Source: DASVNK01 sp036383895 (lineage in GTDB: Bacteria; Verrucomicrobiota; Verrucomicrobiia; Limisphaerales; SXQI01). Taken from it: DNA of 64,000 nt. This document shows positions 25,055 to 34,565 of the stretch, piece by piece. The notes below the pieces were generated by a model. That model ran no database searches. It was not told the DNA's origin and saw only the letters and a program-made list of their open reading frames with translations. How positions within the stretch are numbered: position 1 is the first letter of the stretch; the number at the start of each line of letters is the position of its first letter. The stretch is taken from the NCBI GenBank assembly GCA_036383895.1, contig DASVNK010000079.1:8854-72853 (forward strand), given 5' to 3'. Both the position numbers and the translations under genes were made by a program.

Positions 25055-25981
25055 CTAGTGGATGCCCGCTTCGCGAATTGCCGCGATCACGTTTAAGGTG
25101 TCCAGTTGTTCCAAATCGTTAGCGGGTGCTTCGATGATTCGGACATTCGAATGCAGGGGCTGCCAGATGGTGCGCCTGGAAGGACCCCACAACACAACGG
25201 CTTTGCCGCCGACGGCGGCGGCGAGGTGGGTGATGCCGCTGTCGTGGCCGGTAAATAAATGGCATTGGGAGAGGAGGCCGGCGAGTTCGGCGAGAGGAAG
25301 GCGTTCGGCGTGGTGAAAGCGGTCTTTGGCAAGGAGGGAGGCAAGTTGGTTGAGGCGTGTGCCTTCGGCTTCGCCGCCGACGAGGAGGATGTTCCAGTTC
25401 GTTTCCCGCTGCACCCACTGGAGCAATTCAGTCCAACGAGTGATCGGCCAATTCTTCTTTTCGCTGCCGCTGCCGGGATGGACCGCGAGCCATTGGCCGG
25501 GAGTGAGAGGCGTGGAGTTTGGCAGCGTGAGTTTTGGAATGGGATCGGGATCGAAGATGGCGAGATTTTCGAGCGGCTTGAGGAAAACGGTGGTGGCGTG
25601 GAGGTCCTGGCTTTCGTCGGGACGATGTTGGCCCTGGATGAATTGTGCTTTGGTAGTGCGGCCGACGTTGGCTTTGAAGATGTCGTCGGGATCGTAGAGA
25701 TAGGAAATGATGAGGTTGAAGGATTCGAAGTACTCGGACCAGTTGTCGTCGAGCCTGGCGTTGCGGGCGAAGAAGCGGGAGAGAGGGCCGGCTTCGATGG
25801 AACGGAAGGCGTCGATGAGGCCGGCGGACTTGGCGAGTTCGGCGACGACGGGGTAGCCAAGGACTTCGAGGTGGGTGTCGGGAAAGGTGCTGCGGAGTGC
25901 GGAGATGGCCGGGAGAGTGAGGATGAAATCGCCGATGGCGCCGCCGCGCACTACCAGGATTTTGCCGCGCTTTTCAGGCAC
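25055..25981 (-). CDS. Glycosyltransferase family 9 (heptosyltransferase-like)
   Basis: A 308-residue protein with two Rossmann-like lobes. The N-terminal ILVVRGGAIGDFILTLPAI is typical of ADP-heptose:LPS heptosyltransferases, and the C-terminal lobe has the donor-binding HPGSGSEKKNWP and GHDSGITHLAAAVGGKAVVLWGP. It probably adds heptose or a related sugar to the lipopolysaccharide core at the inner membrane. It lies 3 bases after the small membrane gene, at the end of the miaB transcript. Confidence 0.9.
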   Translation of the reverse strand: MPEKRGKILVVRGGAIGDFILTLPAISALRSTFPDTHLEVLGYPVVAELAKSAGLIDAFRSIEAGPLSRFFARNARLDDNWSEYFESFNLIISYLYDPDDIFKANVGRTTKAQFIQGQHRPDESQDLHATTVFLKPLENLAIFDPDPIPKLTLPNSTPLTPGQWLAVHPGSGSEKKNWPITRWTELLQWVQRETNWNILLVGGEAEGTRLNQLASLLAKDRFHHAERLPLAELAGLLSQCHLFTGHDSGITHLAAAVGGKAVVLWGPSRRTIWQPLHSNVRIIEAPANDLEQLDTLNVIAAIREAGIH

Positions 25982-25984
25982 TGT

Positions 25985-26530
25985 TCAGGGACGGAACGCG
26001 GTTAGGCCGAGCACAAGGACGGTCACGCCGAGGGCGAGTTGCAGGATGCTTCCGAGGCGCAGGCGGGAAGGGTTTGCGGTCCACCAATTCAGAATGTCAC
26101 GGACTCGCCAGGGAGAAATGGTCCACCACATTCCGCAGATGACCCAGGCGTAGGCCCAGATGACGAGTACGAGGCGGGCGGGAGAATCGGCCCAGCGGGT
26201 GCGGTTCAAAGTGAACCAGGCAAGCAGGAGCATGCAGACGGCGAGGCCGCGAACGGCGAGGAAATCGCGCACGAAAATGCAGGTGAGCACGCCGATCGCG
26301 CCGAAGCCGAGGAACATGTATTTTTTGTAGGCGGCGAAATCGGCGATGGCTTCGTTTTGCAGGTTGTAGAGGAACCATGCGGTGCCGAGGCCCATGAGGA
26401 TGAAGCCGATGATTTCATTGCGGGGGAAAGCGCGGGCGCTTCTTGTGAAATCGTCGGGCTTGAGTAAGGCCCAGAGTTGGATGGCGCTGTAAACTGCGCC
26501 GATGAGAATCGCGAGGGTCGAAAGCGTCAT
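25985..26530 (-). CDS. Polytopic membrane protein of unknown function
   Basis: A 181-residue protein with five to six hydrophobic segments and many tryptophans. No family is recognised. It sits between miaB and the glycosyltransferase with gaps of only 18 and 3 bases, so all three are co-transcribed. Confidence 0.7.
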   Translation of the reverse strand: MTLSTLAILIGAVYSAIQLWALLKPDDFTRSARAFPRNEIIGFILMGLGTAWFLYNLQNEAIADFAAYKKYMFLGFGAIGVLTCIFVRDFLAVRGLAVCMLLLAWFTLNRTRWADSPARLVLVIWAYAWVICGMWWTISPWRVRDILNWWTANPSRLRLGSILQLALGVTVLVLGLTAFRP

Positions 26531-26548
26531 GAATTTTCCCTGCGCACC

Positions 26549-27925
26549 CTAGAGATTCACGATGGCGGGATCGCCATAGAGCGTGAAAGAACCGACTCGT
26601 TCGATCTTCAAATCCATGAGCTGGCCAATATGTCGGTCGGCCCCTTCGAAAACAACAATTTTGTTGCAACGGGTGCGGCCCTGGAGGCGCGAGGCGTTTC
26701 GGCGGCTGGGGCCTTCGACGAGGATTTGCACGCGCTGATTTTGGAAGTTTGAGTAACGGCGGTCCGCGATTGCGTTCACTTCGGCGAGAAGACGCGCATG
26801 ACGTTCCTCGCGGAGTTCCTGCGGGACCTGGTCTTCCATGCTGGCTGCGGGAGTATCTTTGCGGGGCGAATATTTGAAGAGGTAGGCGTTGTCGAATTCG
26901 ATTTCGCGGACGATGGAGAGAGTTTGTTCGAAGTCTTCGTCGGTTTCGCCAGGAAAGCCGACAATGATGTCAGTGGTGAGGCCGATGTTTGGTTTAATGG
27001 AGCGAAGTTTTTGGATGATGGTGAGGAACCGTTCGCGAGTGTAACCGCGATGCATGAGCTTCAGGACGCGGTCGCTGCCGCTTTGTAACGGGATGTGTGC
27101 GCTCTCGCAAAGTTTCGGCAGGCGCGCGTAGGCTTCGGCAAGATCATCGCCGTAACCTTTTGGATGTGGAGAGGTGAAGCGGATGCGTTGGAGGCCGTCG
27201 ATTTCGTGAACCGCATCGAGCAGTTGGACGAAAGCGCTTTTGCCCTTTTTCGTTCCGATCTCGCGCTTGCCGTAGCTGGTCACAATTTGGCCGAGGAGTG
27301 TAATTTCCTTGTAGCCGGCCGCGACCAGAGAACGACATTCGGCGACGATGTCTTCGATGGAACGGCTGCGTTCCTGGCCGCGGGTGTACGGGACGATGCA
27401 GAAGGTGCAGTATTGGTTGCAACCTTGCATGATGCTGACGAAGCCGGTGACTTTTTGCGGGGCGGGGCCGACGATGCTCGATTCGTTGAGTGCACTGAGA
27501 TCGATGTGATCGCGAATCGTCGCTTCGCTGCCGGCCTCTTCTTCGACGTCGACGACGGTCTGGCGGCGACCGGAAGTCAGGTCATCAATGTAGTCGGCGG
27601 TGCGGTGGAATTTTTGCGTGCCGATAACCAGGTCGACGCCCGTTTTCTCGACGAGTTCCTGACCGCGGCTCTGCGCCATGCAGCCAAGAAAACCAAATAG
27701 TTGCTCATTGCCGCGCTTTTTGGCGGTGTTGACCAGGTTCTGCATCTTGCCGATCGCTTTTTGTTCGGCCTGGTCACGGACGCTGCAGGTGTTCAGGAGG
27801 ACGACGTCGGCGGCTTTTTCGGTTTGCGCGAGAGTATAGCCCCTGGCCACAAACTGAGCGGCGACCGCTTCGGAGTCGCGCTCGTTCATTTGGCACCCGT
27901 AGGTTTTGATGAAAACGCTCGGCAT
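26549..27925 (-). CDS. miaB: tRNA-2-methylthio-N6-dimethylallyladenosine synthase
   Basis: A 458-residue radical SAM methylthiotransferase that modifies A37 in tRNAs reading UNN codons. The N-terminal UPF0004 domain has the auxiliary cluster cysteines C11 (TYGCQMNERDS), C47 (NTCS) and the one in LGCMAQ. The radical SAM cluster is CNQYCTFC at about 170. The TRAM domain closes the C-terminus. Length and blocks fit MiaB rather than MtaB. Its upstream region holds the palindrome and repeats described separately. Confidence 0.95.
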   Translation of the reverse strand: MPSVFIKTYGCQMNERDSEAVAAQFVARGYTLAQTEKAADVVLLNTCSVRDQAEQKAIGKMQNLVNTAKKRGNEQLFGFLGCMAQSRGQELVEKTGVDLVIGTQKFHRTADYIDDLTSGRRQTVVDVEEEAGSEATIRDHIDLSALNESSIVGPAPQKVTGFVSIMQGCNQYCTFCIVPYTRGQERSRSIEDIVAECRSLVAAGYKEITLLGQIVTSYGKREIGTKKGKSAFVQLLDAVHEIDGLQRIRFTSPHPKGYGDDLAEAYARLPKLCESAHIPLQSGSDRVLKLMHRGYTRERFLTIIQKLRSIKPNIGLTTDIIVGFPGETDEDFEQTLSIVREIEFDNAYLFKYSPRKDTPAASMEDQVPQELREERHARLLAEVNAIADRRYSNFQNQRVQILVEGPSRRNASRLQGRTRCNKIVVFEGADRHIGQLMDLKIERVGSFTLYGDPAIVNL

Positions 27926-28313
27926 TACGAAAGGCGTAAAAGTAAGCGGAAGCGGGTTATTTGCAACCCGCGTGACGTTTTGTGATCACAAAGCTGAAAA
28001 TCGTGCTCAATGGTGATCAAACGTGATCAAACGTGCTCAGTTCTTAATGCGGACGCACCCATCCAGAATGAGGTGCTGTTTGTCTTCTGGAAGGTTGCCG
28101 AGGATGCTCGTCGGGCCGCGTCTTGTCGATTTTGTGCTCATATTTTGGGTTCAGGATAGAGGGAGGGGTCGGCCATTTATAGACGCACCCCCCAACGAAA
28201 ATGAAAGGATCGATGCAGGCGATTTGAACGACAGGATGCACAAAGGCCTGTTCGCTTCGAATAAGGACACCGGGCAGGGTGACAACTGACTTCACTTTTA
28301 TTAGGTTTTGAGG
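27926..28313. promoter_or_regulatory. Divergent intergenic region with palindrome and phased repeats
   Basis: This 388-base stretch separates miaB from the M2 peptidase gene and has no supportable gene. At 27979-27992 it has the perfect 14-base palindrome TTTGTGATCACAAA. At 28001-28040 four 10-base units share the core GTGMTCAR (GTGCTCAA, GTGATCAA, GTGATCAA, GTGCTCAG), one helical turn apart. These look like protein-binding sites. Confidence 0.55.
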
Positions 28314-30107
28314 ATGCGAAACGGAAAAGGGATCATTCTTTCGGCCATGTTGATGGGGGCCGTGGCTGGGTTGCGGGCGGATACGGCTTCGGAGGCGCGG
28401 GAGTTTTTGAAGATGTATAACGCGGTGGGGCAGGGGATCTTCACGGCGGCAAATGAGGCGGAGTGGAAGGCGAGCACGGACGTGACGGATGAGAATACGG
28501 GGCGACGCATCGGCGCGAATGATGTGCGAGCGAAATTTGTTGGGAGTCCGTACGTCATTGAGAAAGCGAAGGAGTTGCTCGGGAAGAAGAGCGAGTTGGA
28601 CGAGAAAACGGTACGGCAGCTCGACGCGATTTTGCTTTCGGCGGCGGGTTATCCGGGCACGAAGCCGGAGTTGGTGTCGGCGCGAGTGAGCGCGGAGGCG
28701 AGGCAGTCCGCAATTCAGGATGGATTCAAATTTCAGTTCACGAATCCGAAGACGAAGCAGACGCGCGCGATTACGCCGAACCAGATCAATGAGATCATGG
28801 AGAGTTCGAAAGAACTGATGGAACGACGCGCGGCATGGGAGGCTTCGAAGGAGATTGGTGTTCCGCTGCGGCCGGGTTTGGTCGAGCTGCAGAAGCTGCG
28901 GAACCAGGTCGCGAAGGAAATGGGGTTTAGTTCGTTTTTCCATCTGCAAGTGGCCGATTACGGAATGAGCGTGGCGGAGATGCGTGCTTTGACGGAGCGG
29001 CTGAACACCGAACTGCGCCCGCTCTATTTGCAGTTGCATACGTGGACGAAGCACAAGCTGGCGCAGAGGTACAATCAAATGGTGCCGAAAATGATCCCGG
29101 CGCATTGGCTCGGGAACCGTTGGAGTCAGCAATGGCCGGGGCTCGTGGAAGGGGCGAACTTCGATGAGCATTTCAAAGGACGCGAATCTGAATGGTTGGT
29201 GCAGCAAGCGGAGCGTTTCTACACCTCGCTCGGCTGGCCGAAGTTGCCGGAAGTTTTTTGGACGAAATCGGATTTGTATGAATTGCCGGCTGATGCGCCG
29301 CGAAAAAAGAATACGCATGCTTCGGCCTGGCATCTCGATTTACAGAATGACGTTCGTTCGTTGATGAGCGTGCGTCCCAATTACGATTGGCATGAGACGA
29401 CGCATCATGAGCTGGGACATATATATTATTTCCTCGCCTATTCCAACGACGATGTGCCGTTGACCTTGCGTGAAGGAGCGAACCGCGCCTTCCATGAAGC
29501 GGTTGGTGATCTGATTGGAATTGCGGCCCGGCAAATTCCGTATCTGAAACAGGCGGGCGTGTTGCCGAACACCGTGCAGGTCGACAAGACGCAGTACCTG
29601 CTGAACGAGGCGCTGGATAGCGCGGTGGTTTTTATACCGTGGTCGGCCGGGGTGATGACGGCGTGGGAGCACGATTTCTACGAGCAGAACCTTTCAACCA
29701 ACGAATACAACAAGCGCTGGTGGGATTACGTGGCGAAGTATCAAGGGGTGTCGGCGCCGGAGCCGCGCGATGAGAAGTATTGCGATGCAGCGACCAAGAC
29801 GCACATCAATGACGACCCGGCGCAGTATTACGATTACGCGCTGGCGTATATTATTAAGTACCAACTTCACATGCACATCGCGAAGAACATCCTGAAGCAG
29901 GATCCACATTCGTGTAATTATTATGGGAACAAAGCAGTGGGCGATTTCCTGTGGAAAATCCTGCGCGTTGGGAAAACGGAGGATTGGCGCAAACTGTTGA
30001 AGGAGGCAACGGGTGAGGAAATTAGCGCCAAGCCGATGCTGGAGTATTTCGCGCCAGTGATGGCCTGGTTGGAAAAAGAAAACGAAGGACGGGAACAGGG
30101 ATGGTGA
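28314..30107 (+). CDS. M2-family metallopeptidase (ACE-like)
   Basis: A 597-residue secreted protein with a short signal peptide (hydrophobic residues about 5-19, GLRADT cleavage). Zinc peptidase motif HELGH at H365-H369 in DWHETTHHELGHIYY, with the third ligand E395 in AFHEAVGDLI. These are marks of the M2 family, whose animal members are angiotensin-converting enzymes. Bacterial members are carboxydipeptidases; the physiological substrate is unknown. The ATG at 28314 is preferred over the TTG two codons upstream. No partner gene is near. Confidence 0.88.
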   Translation: MRNGKGIILSAMLMGAVAGLRADTASEAREFLKMYNAVGQGIFTAANEAEWKASTDVTDENTGRRIGANDVRAKFVGSPYVIEKAKELLGKKSELDEKTVRQLDAILLSAAGYPGTKPELVSARVSAEARQSAIQDGFKFQFTNPKTKQTRAITPNQINEIMESSKELMERRAAWEASKEIGVPLRPGLVELQKLRNQVAKEMGFSSFFHLQVADYGMSVAEMRALTERLNTELRPLYLQLHTWTKHKLAQRYNQMVPKMIPAHWLGNRWSQQWPGLVEGANFDEHFKGRESEWLVQQAERFYTSLGWPKLPEVFWTKSDLYELPADAPRKKNTHASAWHLDLQNDVRSLMSVRPNYDWHETTHHELGHIYYFLAYSNDDVPLTLREGANRAFHEAVGDLIGIAARQIPYLKQAGVLPNTVQVDKTQYLLNEALDSAVVFIPWSAGVMTAWEHDFYEQNLSTNEYNKRWWDYVAKYQGVSAPEPRDEKYCDAATKTHINDDPAQYYDYALAYIIKYQLHMHIAKNILKQDPHSCNYYGNKAVGDFLWKILRVGKTEDWRKLLKEATGEEISAKPMLEYFAPVMAWLEKENEGREQGW

Positions 30108-30148
30108 GTAGACGGTACGTCCCGGCCGCTACGCTACTATCGTAATCG

Positions 30149-32761
30149 CTAATCGAGGTAGAGGAATTCGTTCGCGTTGAAGAGGGCGCGGGAGAGTTCG
30201 GTCCAGCCACGTTGTTGGGCGAGTTGGAGGGAATCGGCGAGTTCAGTGGGGTCAGGTCTGCGTTGGAAAGCGAGTTGGAAGGCGCGCTCGACGCGGCTGT
30301 TTGGATCCTGGGGATCGGGTTCGGAGGCGACGCGTTGCGCGAAGGCTTGGGCGGATTCGATTGCGATGGGGCTGTTGAGGAGGGTGAAGGCCTGGGGGGC
30401 GACGGTGGATTGGTTGCGGCGGGCGCAGGAGGTGGCGTTTTCGGGGAGGTCGAAGGTTTCCATAAAGGGGATGCGGACAGTGCGCTTTTGGATGAGGTAG
30501 ATGCTGCGGACGGGTTGTTGGTCGGCGGGAGAGGGGTACCAGCCTTTGGTTTTGGTTTCGTTGTCGTCGAGGAACGCGGGGTTGGAGGCGAGGATATCCT
30601 CGGGGAGCTTGGGCCAGATGGGTGGGCCACCTTCGCAGGCGCGGAGTTTGCCGGAGACGGCGAGGAGAGAGTCGCGGAGTTGTTCGGCGGTGAGGCGGCG
30701 AAGATTCTGGCGGGCGAGGAGGCGATTTTCGGAATCGGCGGTGGCGGACTTTTTGCGGGCGCCGATGAATTTGAGGGTGGGGCTCTCGGTGGAGGGAACG
30801 GTTGAGAGCTGGCGGTAGGTGGCGCTGGTGACGACGAGGCGGTGGAGTTTTTTGAGAGACCAGCCTTCGCGGATGAATTCGGAGGCGAGCCAATCGAGGA
30901 GTTCGGGATGGGTGGGGCGGGCCCCAGCGAGGCCGAAGTCGTTGGGCGTTTCGACGATGCCGCGGCCGAAATGATTCTGCCAAATGCGATTCACGATGAC
31001 GCGGGCGGTAAGCGGGTTTTGGTCACTCGCGATCCACTTGGCGAGGGTGAGGCGGCGGCCGAGGGTTTTGGGGTTTTTGCCTTTTGTGATGGGGGCGGGA
31101 TTGGGATCGAGCGCGGAGAGGAAGCCGGGGACGACGGGTTCGCGTTCGGATTTGTGGTCGCCCTGGTAAAGGATTCTGGTGATGGCGGGTTCGCCTTCGG
31201 CGTCGGTGGCGAGAAGGGCGCGGGTGAACTCGCGTTTCTCCTTTTTGATTTCGGCGAGTTGTTTGCCGAGTTCTTCGTGACGTTTCTTTTGAGACTCGTC
31301 GAGGGCGGCGATAATTTCTTTTTCTTCGGGAGTTACGTTTTTCTCGAGGTCCGCGATTTGCTTTTTCTGTTCTTCGGAACGCTTGTCTTTTCCGAGGGAG
31401 AGGAGAGTGCGTTCTTCGTCGGTGAGTTTCGCGATGCGTTCGGAGCGGATGGATTCTTTGATTTTGTTGGAAATGGTGTCGCGCTCTTCCTGGAGCGGTT
31501 TGATGCGAGCGTCGAGTTCGGCGTTGTGCTTGCGGATTTTTTGCTGATCGGCGGTGAGATCGATGGGCAGGTCGTCGGCGGTTTTTACGCCTTCAAAAAA
31601 GGCGCGCATGCGGAAGTGGTCGGCATGAGAAAAGGGATCGGTTTTGTGATCATGGCAGCGGCAGCATGACATGGTGACGCCAAGAAAGGCGCTGCCAGTG
31701 GTTTCAACAAGATCGGCCATGAGTTCGGCACGGGCGCGGGGTTGTTCGTTGAAGAGCGGGGCGGAGTTGTCTTGCGGGCCGAGGCGGAGGTAGCCGGTGG
31801 CGATCAGGAGTTCCTGCTCTTTTGAATCGCGAGGTTCGCCTTCGAGGAGTTCATCGCCGGCGAGTTGTTCGATGATAAATTGGTTGAATGGTTTGTCGTC
31901 GTTGAAGGAGCGGATCGCGTAATCCCGGAAGCGCCAGGCGCTTTTGCGGAATTCGTCCCAATCGAAGCCGTTGCTGTCGCTATAGCGGACGACGTCGAGC
32001 CATTGGCGCGCCCAGTGTTCGCCGTATCGAGGGGAGTCGAGGAGCTCGCCGGCGAGACGTTCATAGGCGCCGGAAGATTTGTCGGCGAGGAATTCGGCCA
32101 TTTGTTCGGGAGTTGGAGGGAGGCCAGTGAGATCGAAATAGAGGCGGCGGGCGAGTTCGCGACGGTTTGCTTCCGGTGCTGGTTTCAGGCCGGCAGCTTC
32201 GACTTTTTCGATGATGAAGTTGTCGATTGGGTTTTTGACGCGGGTCGAGTTGCGGACGTTGGGCACCGAAGGGCGTTTGATTGGTTTGAGGGACCAGAGG
32301 TCGAGGCGTTGTCCACCGAAGATGCGGACGATAGGATTTCGTTGGTCAGTCCAGGCGTCACCCATTTTTTCGGTGGGTGAGGCGAGGGCGAGTGTGGCGG
32401 CTTTTTTCTTTGGCCACGGTGCGCCATCAGCAATCCACTGTTCGAGAACGGAGATCTCGTTGGTGCTGAGCTTTTCTTTGGGTGGCATTTCCAGATCCGG
32501 CTTTTTGTGCAGGACGGCGTGGAGAAGCAGGCTTTCGTTGGGTTTGCCGGGGATGAGCGCGGGTCCAGCATCGCCGCCCTTGAGGAGAGCTTCGCGGGAA
32601 TCCATGCGCAAGCTGCCTTTAACTTTGTCCGGCCCGTGGCAACTGATGCAGCGGGATTCGAGGAGAGGGAGGACGCGGTCGTGGAAATGCTGTTCGGGAT
32701 TCGCGGCGCGCGTGGCGAGCGCGAGCGCGAATGCGGCGCAGAGCAGCACAACACGGGTCAC
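30149..32761 (-). CDS. PSCyt1-DUF1549-DUF1553 protein
   Basis: An 870-residue protein with a signal peptide. Order of domains: planctomycete-type cytochrome c with the haem motif CISCH (38-42), DUF1549 with SCCRCHDHKTDPFSHADHF, a charged helical part of about 120 residues likely to form a coiled coil, and DUF1553 in the C-terminal third. Proteins of this kind are expanded in Planctomycetes and Verrucomicrobia and are often paired with a DUF1501 gene, which is absent here. A role in polysaccharide or sulfatase-linked catabolism has been suggested; it is not shown. Confidence 0.9.
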   Translation of the reverse strand: MTRVVLLCAAFALALATRAANPEQHFHDRVLPLLESRCISCHGPDKVKGSLRMDSREALLKGGDAGPALIPGKPNESLLLHAVLHKKPDLEMPPKEKLSTNEISVLEQWIADGAPWPKKKAATLALASPTEKMGDAWTDQRNPIVRIFGGQRLDLWSLKPIKRPSVPNVRNSTRVKNPIDNFIIEKVEAAGLKPAPEANRRELARRLYFDLTGLPPTPEQMAEFLADKSSGAYERLAGELLDSPRYGEHWARQWLDVVRYSDSNGFDWDEFRKSAWRFRDYAIRSFNDDKPFNQFIIEQLAGDELLEGEPRDSKEQELLIATGYLRLGPQDNSAPLFNEQPRARAELMADLVETTGSAFLGVTMSCCRCHDHKTDPFSHADHFRMRAFFEGVKTADDLPIDLTADQQKIRKHNAELDARIKPLQEERDTISNKIKESIRSERIAKLTDEERTLLSLGKDKRSEEQKKQIADLEKNVTPEEKEIIAALDESQKKRHEELGKQLAEIKKEKREFTRALLATDAEGEPAITRILYQGDHKSEREPVVPGFLSALDPNPAPITKGKNPKTLGRRLTLAKWIASDQNPLTARVIVNRIWQNHFGRGIVETPNDFGLAGARPTHPELLDWLASEFIREGWSLKKLHRLVVTSATYRQLSTVPSTESPTLKFIGARKKSATADSENRLLARQNLRRLTAEQLRDSLLAVSGKLRACEGGPPIWPKLPEDILASNPAFLDDNETKTKGWYPSPADQQPVRSIYLIQKRTVRIPFMETFDLPENATSCARRNQSTVAPQAFTLLNSPIAIESAQAFAQRVASEPDPQDPNSRVERAFQLAFQRRPDPTELADSLQLAQQRGWTELSRALFNANEFLYLD

Positions 32762-32980
32762 GGAGTGAGTTTGCCTGAAGGGTTCTACGTTGTCAGGCGT
32801 AGAGATGCCATTCGGGTTGACCCGGAACGTCAGGGTTGGTGGCGCAAAATGATAAGGGTTTTCCTTATCTCTCGTTTGAAATTTGCCGAGCGGCTACTTA
32901 GCATGCGTGTCGGCTCGGGCTCTGATTCAGAACGTTCTGCTGCGGTTAGAGTTCTGGGCCCGCTAGTGACCGATCCGACG
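32762..32980. promoter_or_regulatory. Divergent intergenic region with small inverted repeat
   Basis: Between the PSCyt1 gene and the protease gene. A perfect 7-base inverted repeat, GATAAGG GTTTT CCTTATC, lies at 32851-32869. It could be an operator; nothing else stands out. Confidence 0.4.
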
Positions 32981-34480
32981 ATGCATCGCGCACACACTTT
33001 TAGTCTGCTTGTCTGCCTCACGCTAGGAGGCGGATTCGTTCTGCTTGTGCGTGGAGAAATGACGGACGGAGAGAGTTTTCCAAGTCAGGCGAAATTGCGG
33101 GAGTTTGGCGCAGGGAGCTCAAAACGGATAGAACCGCCATTCGTCGAGTTCGATCGTTTGAGGACGGTAGAACTAAAGGGAGTTTCGGTTCCACTCCGTA
33201 ATGCAATAACCAGCCGAGAAAAGGCGCGGAATTTAGTTCAGCAGGAAATCAATCAAGAGAAATCTCCGCGTAACCCTGGAGTAGTGCTGTTCAGGCGGCT
33301 CGGGCAGAAGGAAGTTGAAGTTATCCGAACGACAGCGGGGATGGAGGATGACGCTGTGGCTGTTTTGAAGCGGCGGGCTGATATCGAGTTTGCCGCGTTG
33401 GATACGGTTCAGACTCGTCAATTCACACCTTCGGATGCCGACGTTTCCGTGCAGTGGCATCATTCGTCTTTGGGAAGTTTTGAAGCGTGGGAGCGTGGGC
33501 TTGGTTCATCCAATGTGACGATTGCGATTGTCGATTACCCGTTCCAGATGGATCACGCGGACCTGGCGGCGAATGTTGGAGCGGGATGGGACGTGACGGA
33601 CGAGATGCCGATACTCACCGCAGCAGGCGATGCGCATTCCACCGGAGCGGCTGGTTTGGCGGCCGCGGTTATCCAGAATGGACTTGGAGTGGCGGGGATT
33701 GGCAACTTTCGAGTGGTTCCGATCGGGATTACCGGGGCGATAAGCGAAATGTATCAAGCGGTGCTTTGGGCCGCCGATCATAATATTCGCGTGGTGAATA
33801 TCAGTTGGACGGGAGGCGGGGAGGAAGTGCTGCAGGCTGCGGGTGAATATCTCGAGGAGCGGGTGCAGGGATTGCTGGTGATGCCGGGATTAAACGGGGT
33901 GGGACGCCTCGACCTGACAAATCAAGCGAACGTGATTTGCGTTTCGATGACGGATGCGGCGGATAACGCGCGTTCGGTGAGCGGGCCTCATATCGACTTC
34001 GCGGCGCCGGGCTGGGATGTCTATTCGACGACGACAGGGAATGGTTATGCGATCGCGCGCGGGACGAGTTTTTCTGCTCCACTTTTTTCTGGCATAGCGG
34101 CGGCGGTTATGAGCATAAACCCCGCGCTCAATGCGGCACAGGTTTTGGATGTGCTGCGAGTGACGGCGATCGATAAAGGCAGCGCGGGTTGGGATGAGAG
34201 TTTCGGATGGGGCAGGGTGCATTTCGGCGCCGCAGTTGACCAGACATTGAAGACCTTGCCGAAAATTACGACGGTGACGCGCGAAGCAAGTGAATTCCGA
34301 GTGACGGTGCAAAGCGCATTTCCCTTGCAGCTTGCGCTGGAGAGCAGTGACCGCGCGGCCGGCGGCGAGTGGACGCTGGTGGATGAGCGGGTCGCGACTT
34401 CGGTGAGTACGAGTTTCAATGATCGGCCTTTGACTCAAGCTGCCTTCTATCGTGTGCGGGCAGAAAGCGTCCAGGAATAA
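32981..34480 (+). CDS. Secreted subtilisin-like serine protease (S8)
   Basis: From the ATG at 32981 this is 499 residues. The long frame starts upstream at 32507, but that part is antisense of the divergent gene; only from 32981 is there a signal peptide (MHRAHTFSLLVCLTLGGGF). A prodomain-like region follows (about 30-160), then the S8 catalytic domain: D185 in IAIVDYPFQMDH, H219 in GDAHSTGAAG, S363 in GTSFSAP. The C-terminal 80 residues form a beta module ending in FYRVRAES that is also found in the last gene of this cluster. The giant gene starts 85 bases later. It may process that protein. Confidence 0.85.
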   Translation: MHRAHTFSLLVCLTLGGGFVLLVRGEMTDGESFPSQAKLREFGAGSSKRIEPPFVEFDRLRTVELKGVSVPLRNAITSREKARNLVQQEINQEKSPRNPGVVLFRRLGQKEVEVIRTTAGMEDDAVAVLKRRADIEFAALDTVQTRQFTPSDADVSVQWHHSSLGSFEAWERGLGSSNVTIAIVDYPFQMDHADLAANVGAGWDVTDEMPILTAAGDAHSTGAAGLAAAVIQNGLGVAGIGNFRVVPIGITGAISEMYQAVLWAADHNIRVVNISWTGGGEEVLQAAGEYLEERVQGLLVMPGLNGVGRLDLTNQANVICVSMTDAADNARSVSGPHIDFAAPGWDVYSTTTGNGYAIARGTSFSAPLFSGIAAAVMSINPALNAAQVLDVLRVTAIDKGSAGWDESFGWGRVHFGAAVDQTLKTLPKITTVTREASEFRVTVQSAFPLQLALESSDRAAGGEWTLVDERVATSVSTSFNDRPLTQAAFYRVRAESVQE

Positions 34481-34565
34481 GCCAAAAATGAGTAGTCGCA
34501 CGAAACCTATCGCAATCAAATTTCAACACGCAGTCCGGCAGACCCTTTTTGTTTAGATCGAAAAT

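Noticed and set aside
28023..28289. Plus-strand frame of 88 codons between miaB and the M2 gene
   Set aside because: No ribosome site, no domain, and it starts inside the repeat array.
28044..29333. Minus-strand frame opposite the M2 peptidase
   Set aside because: Arg/Leu-rich antisense frame; the zinc-site motifs on the plus strand decide.
30842..31669. Plus-strand frame opposite the DUF1549/DUF1553 gene
   Set aside because: Phe/Gly/Glu-rich shadow frame without a plausible start or domain.
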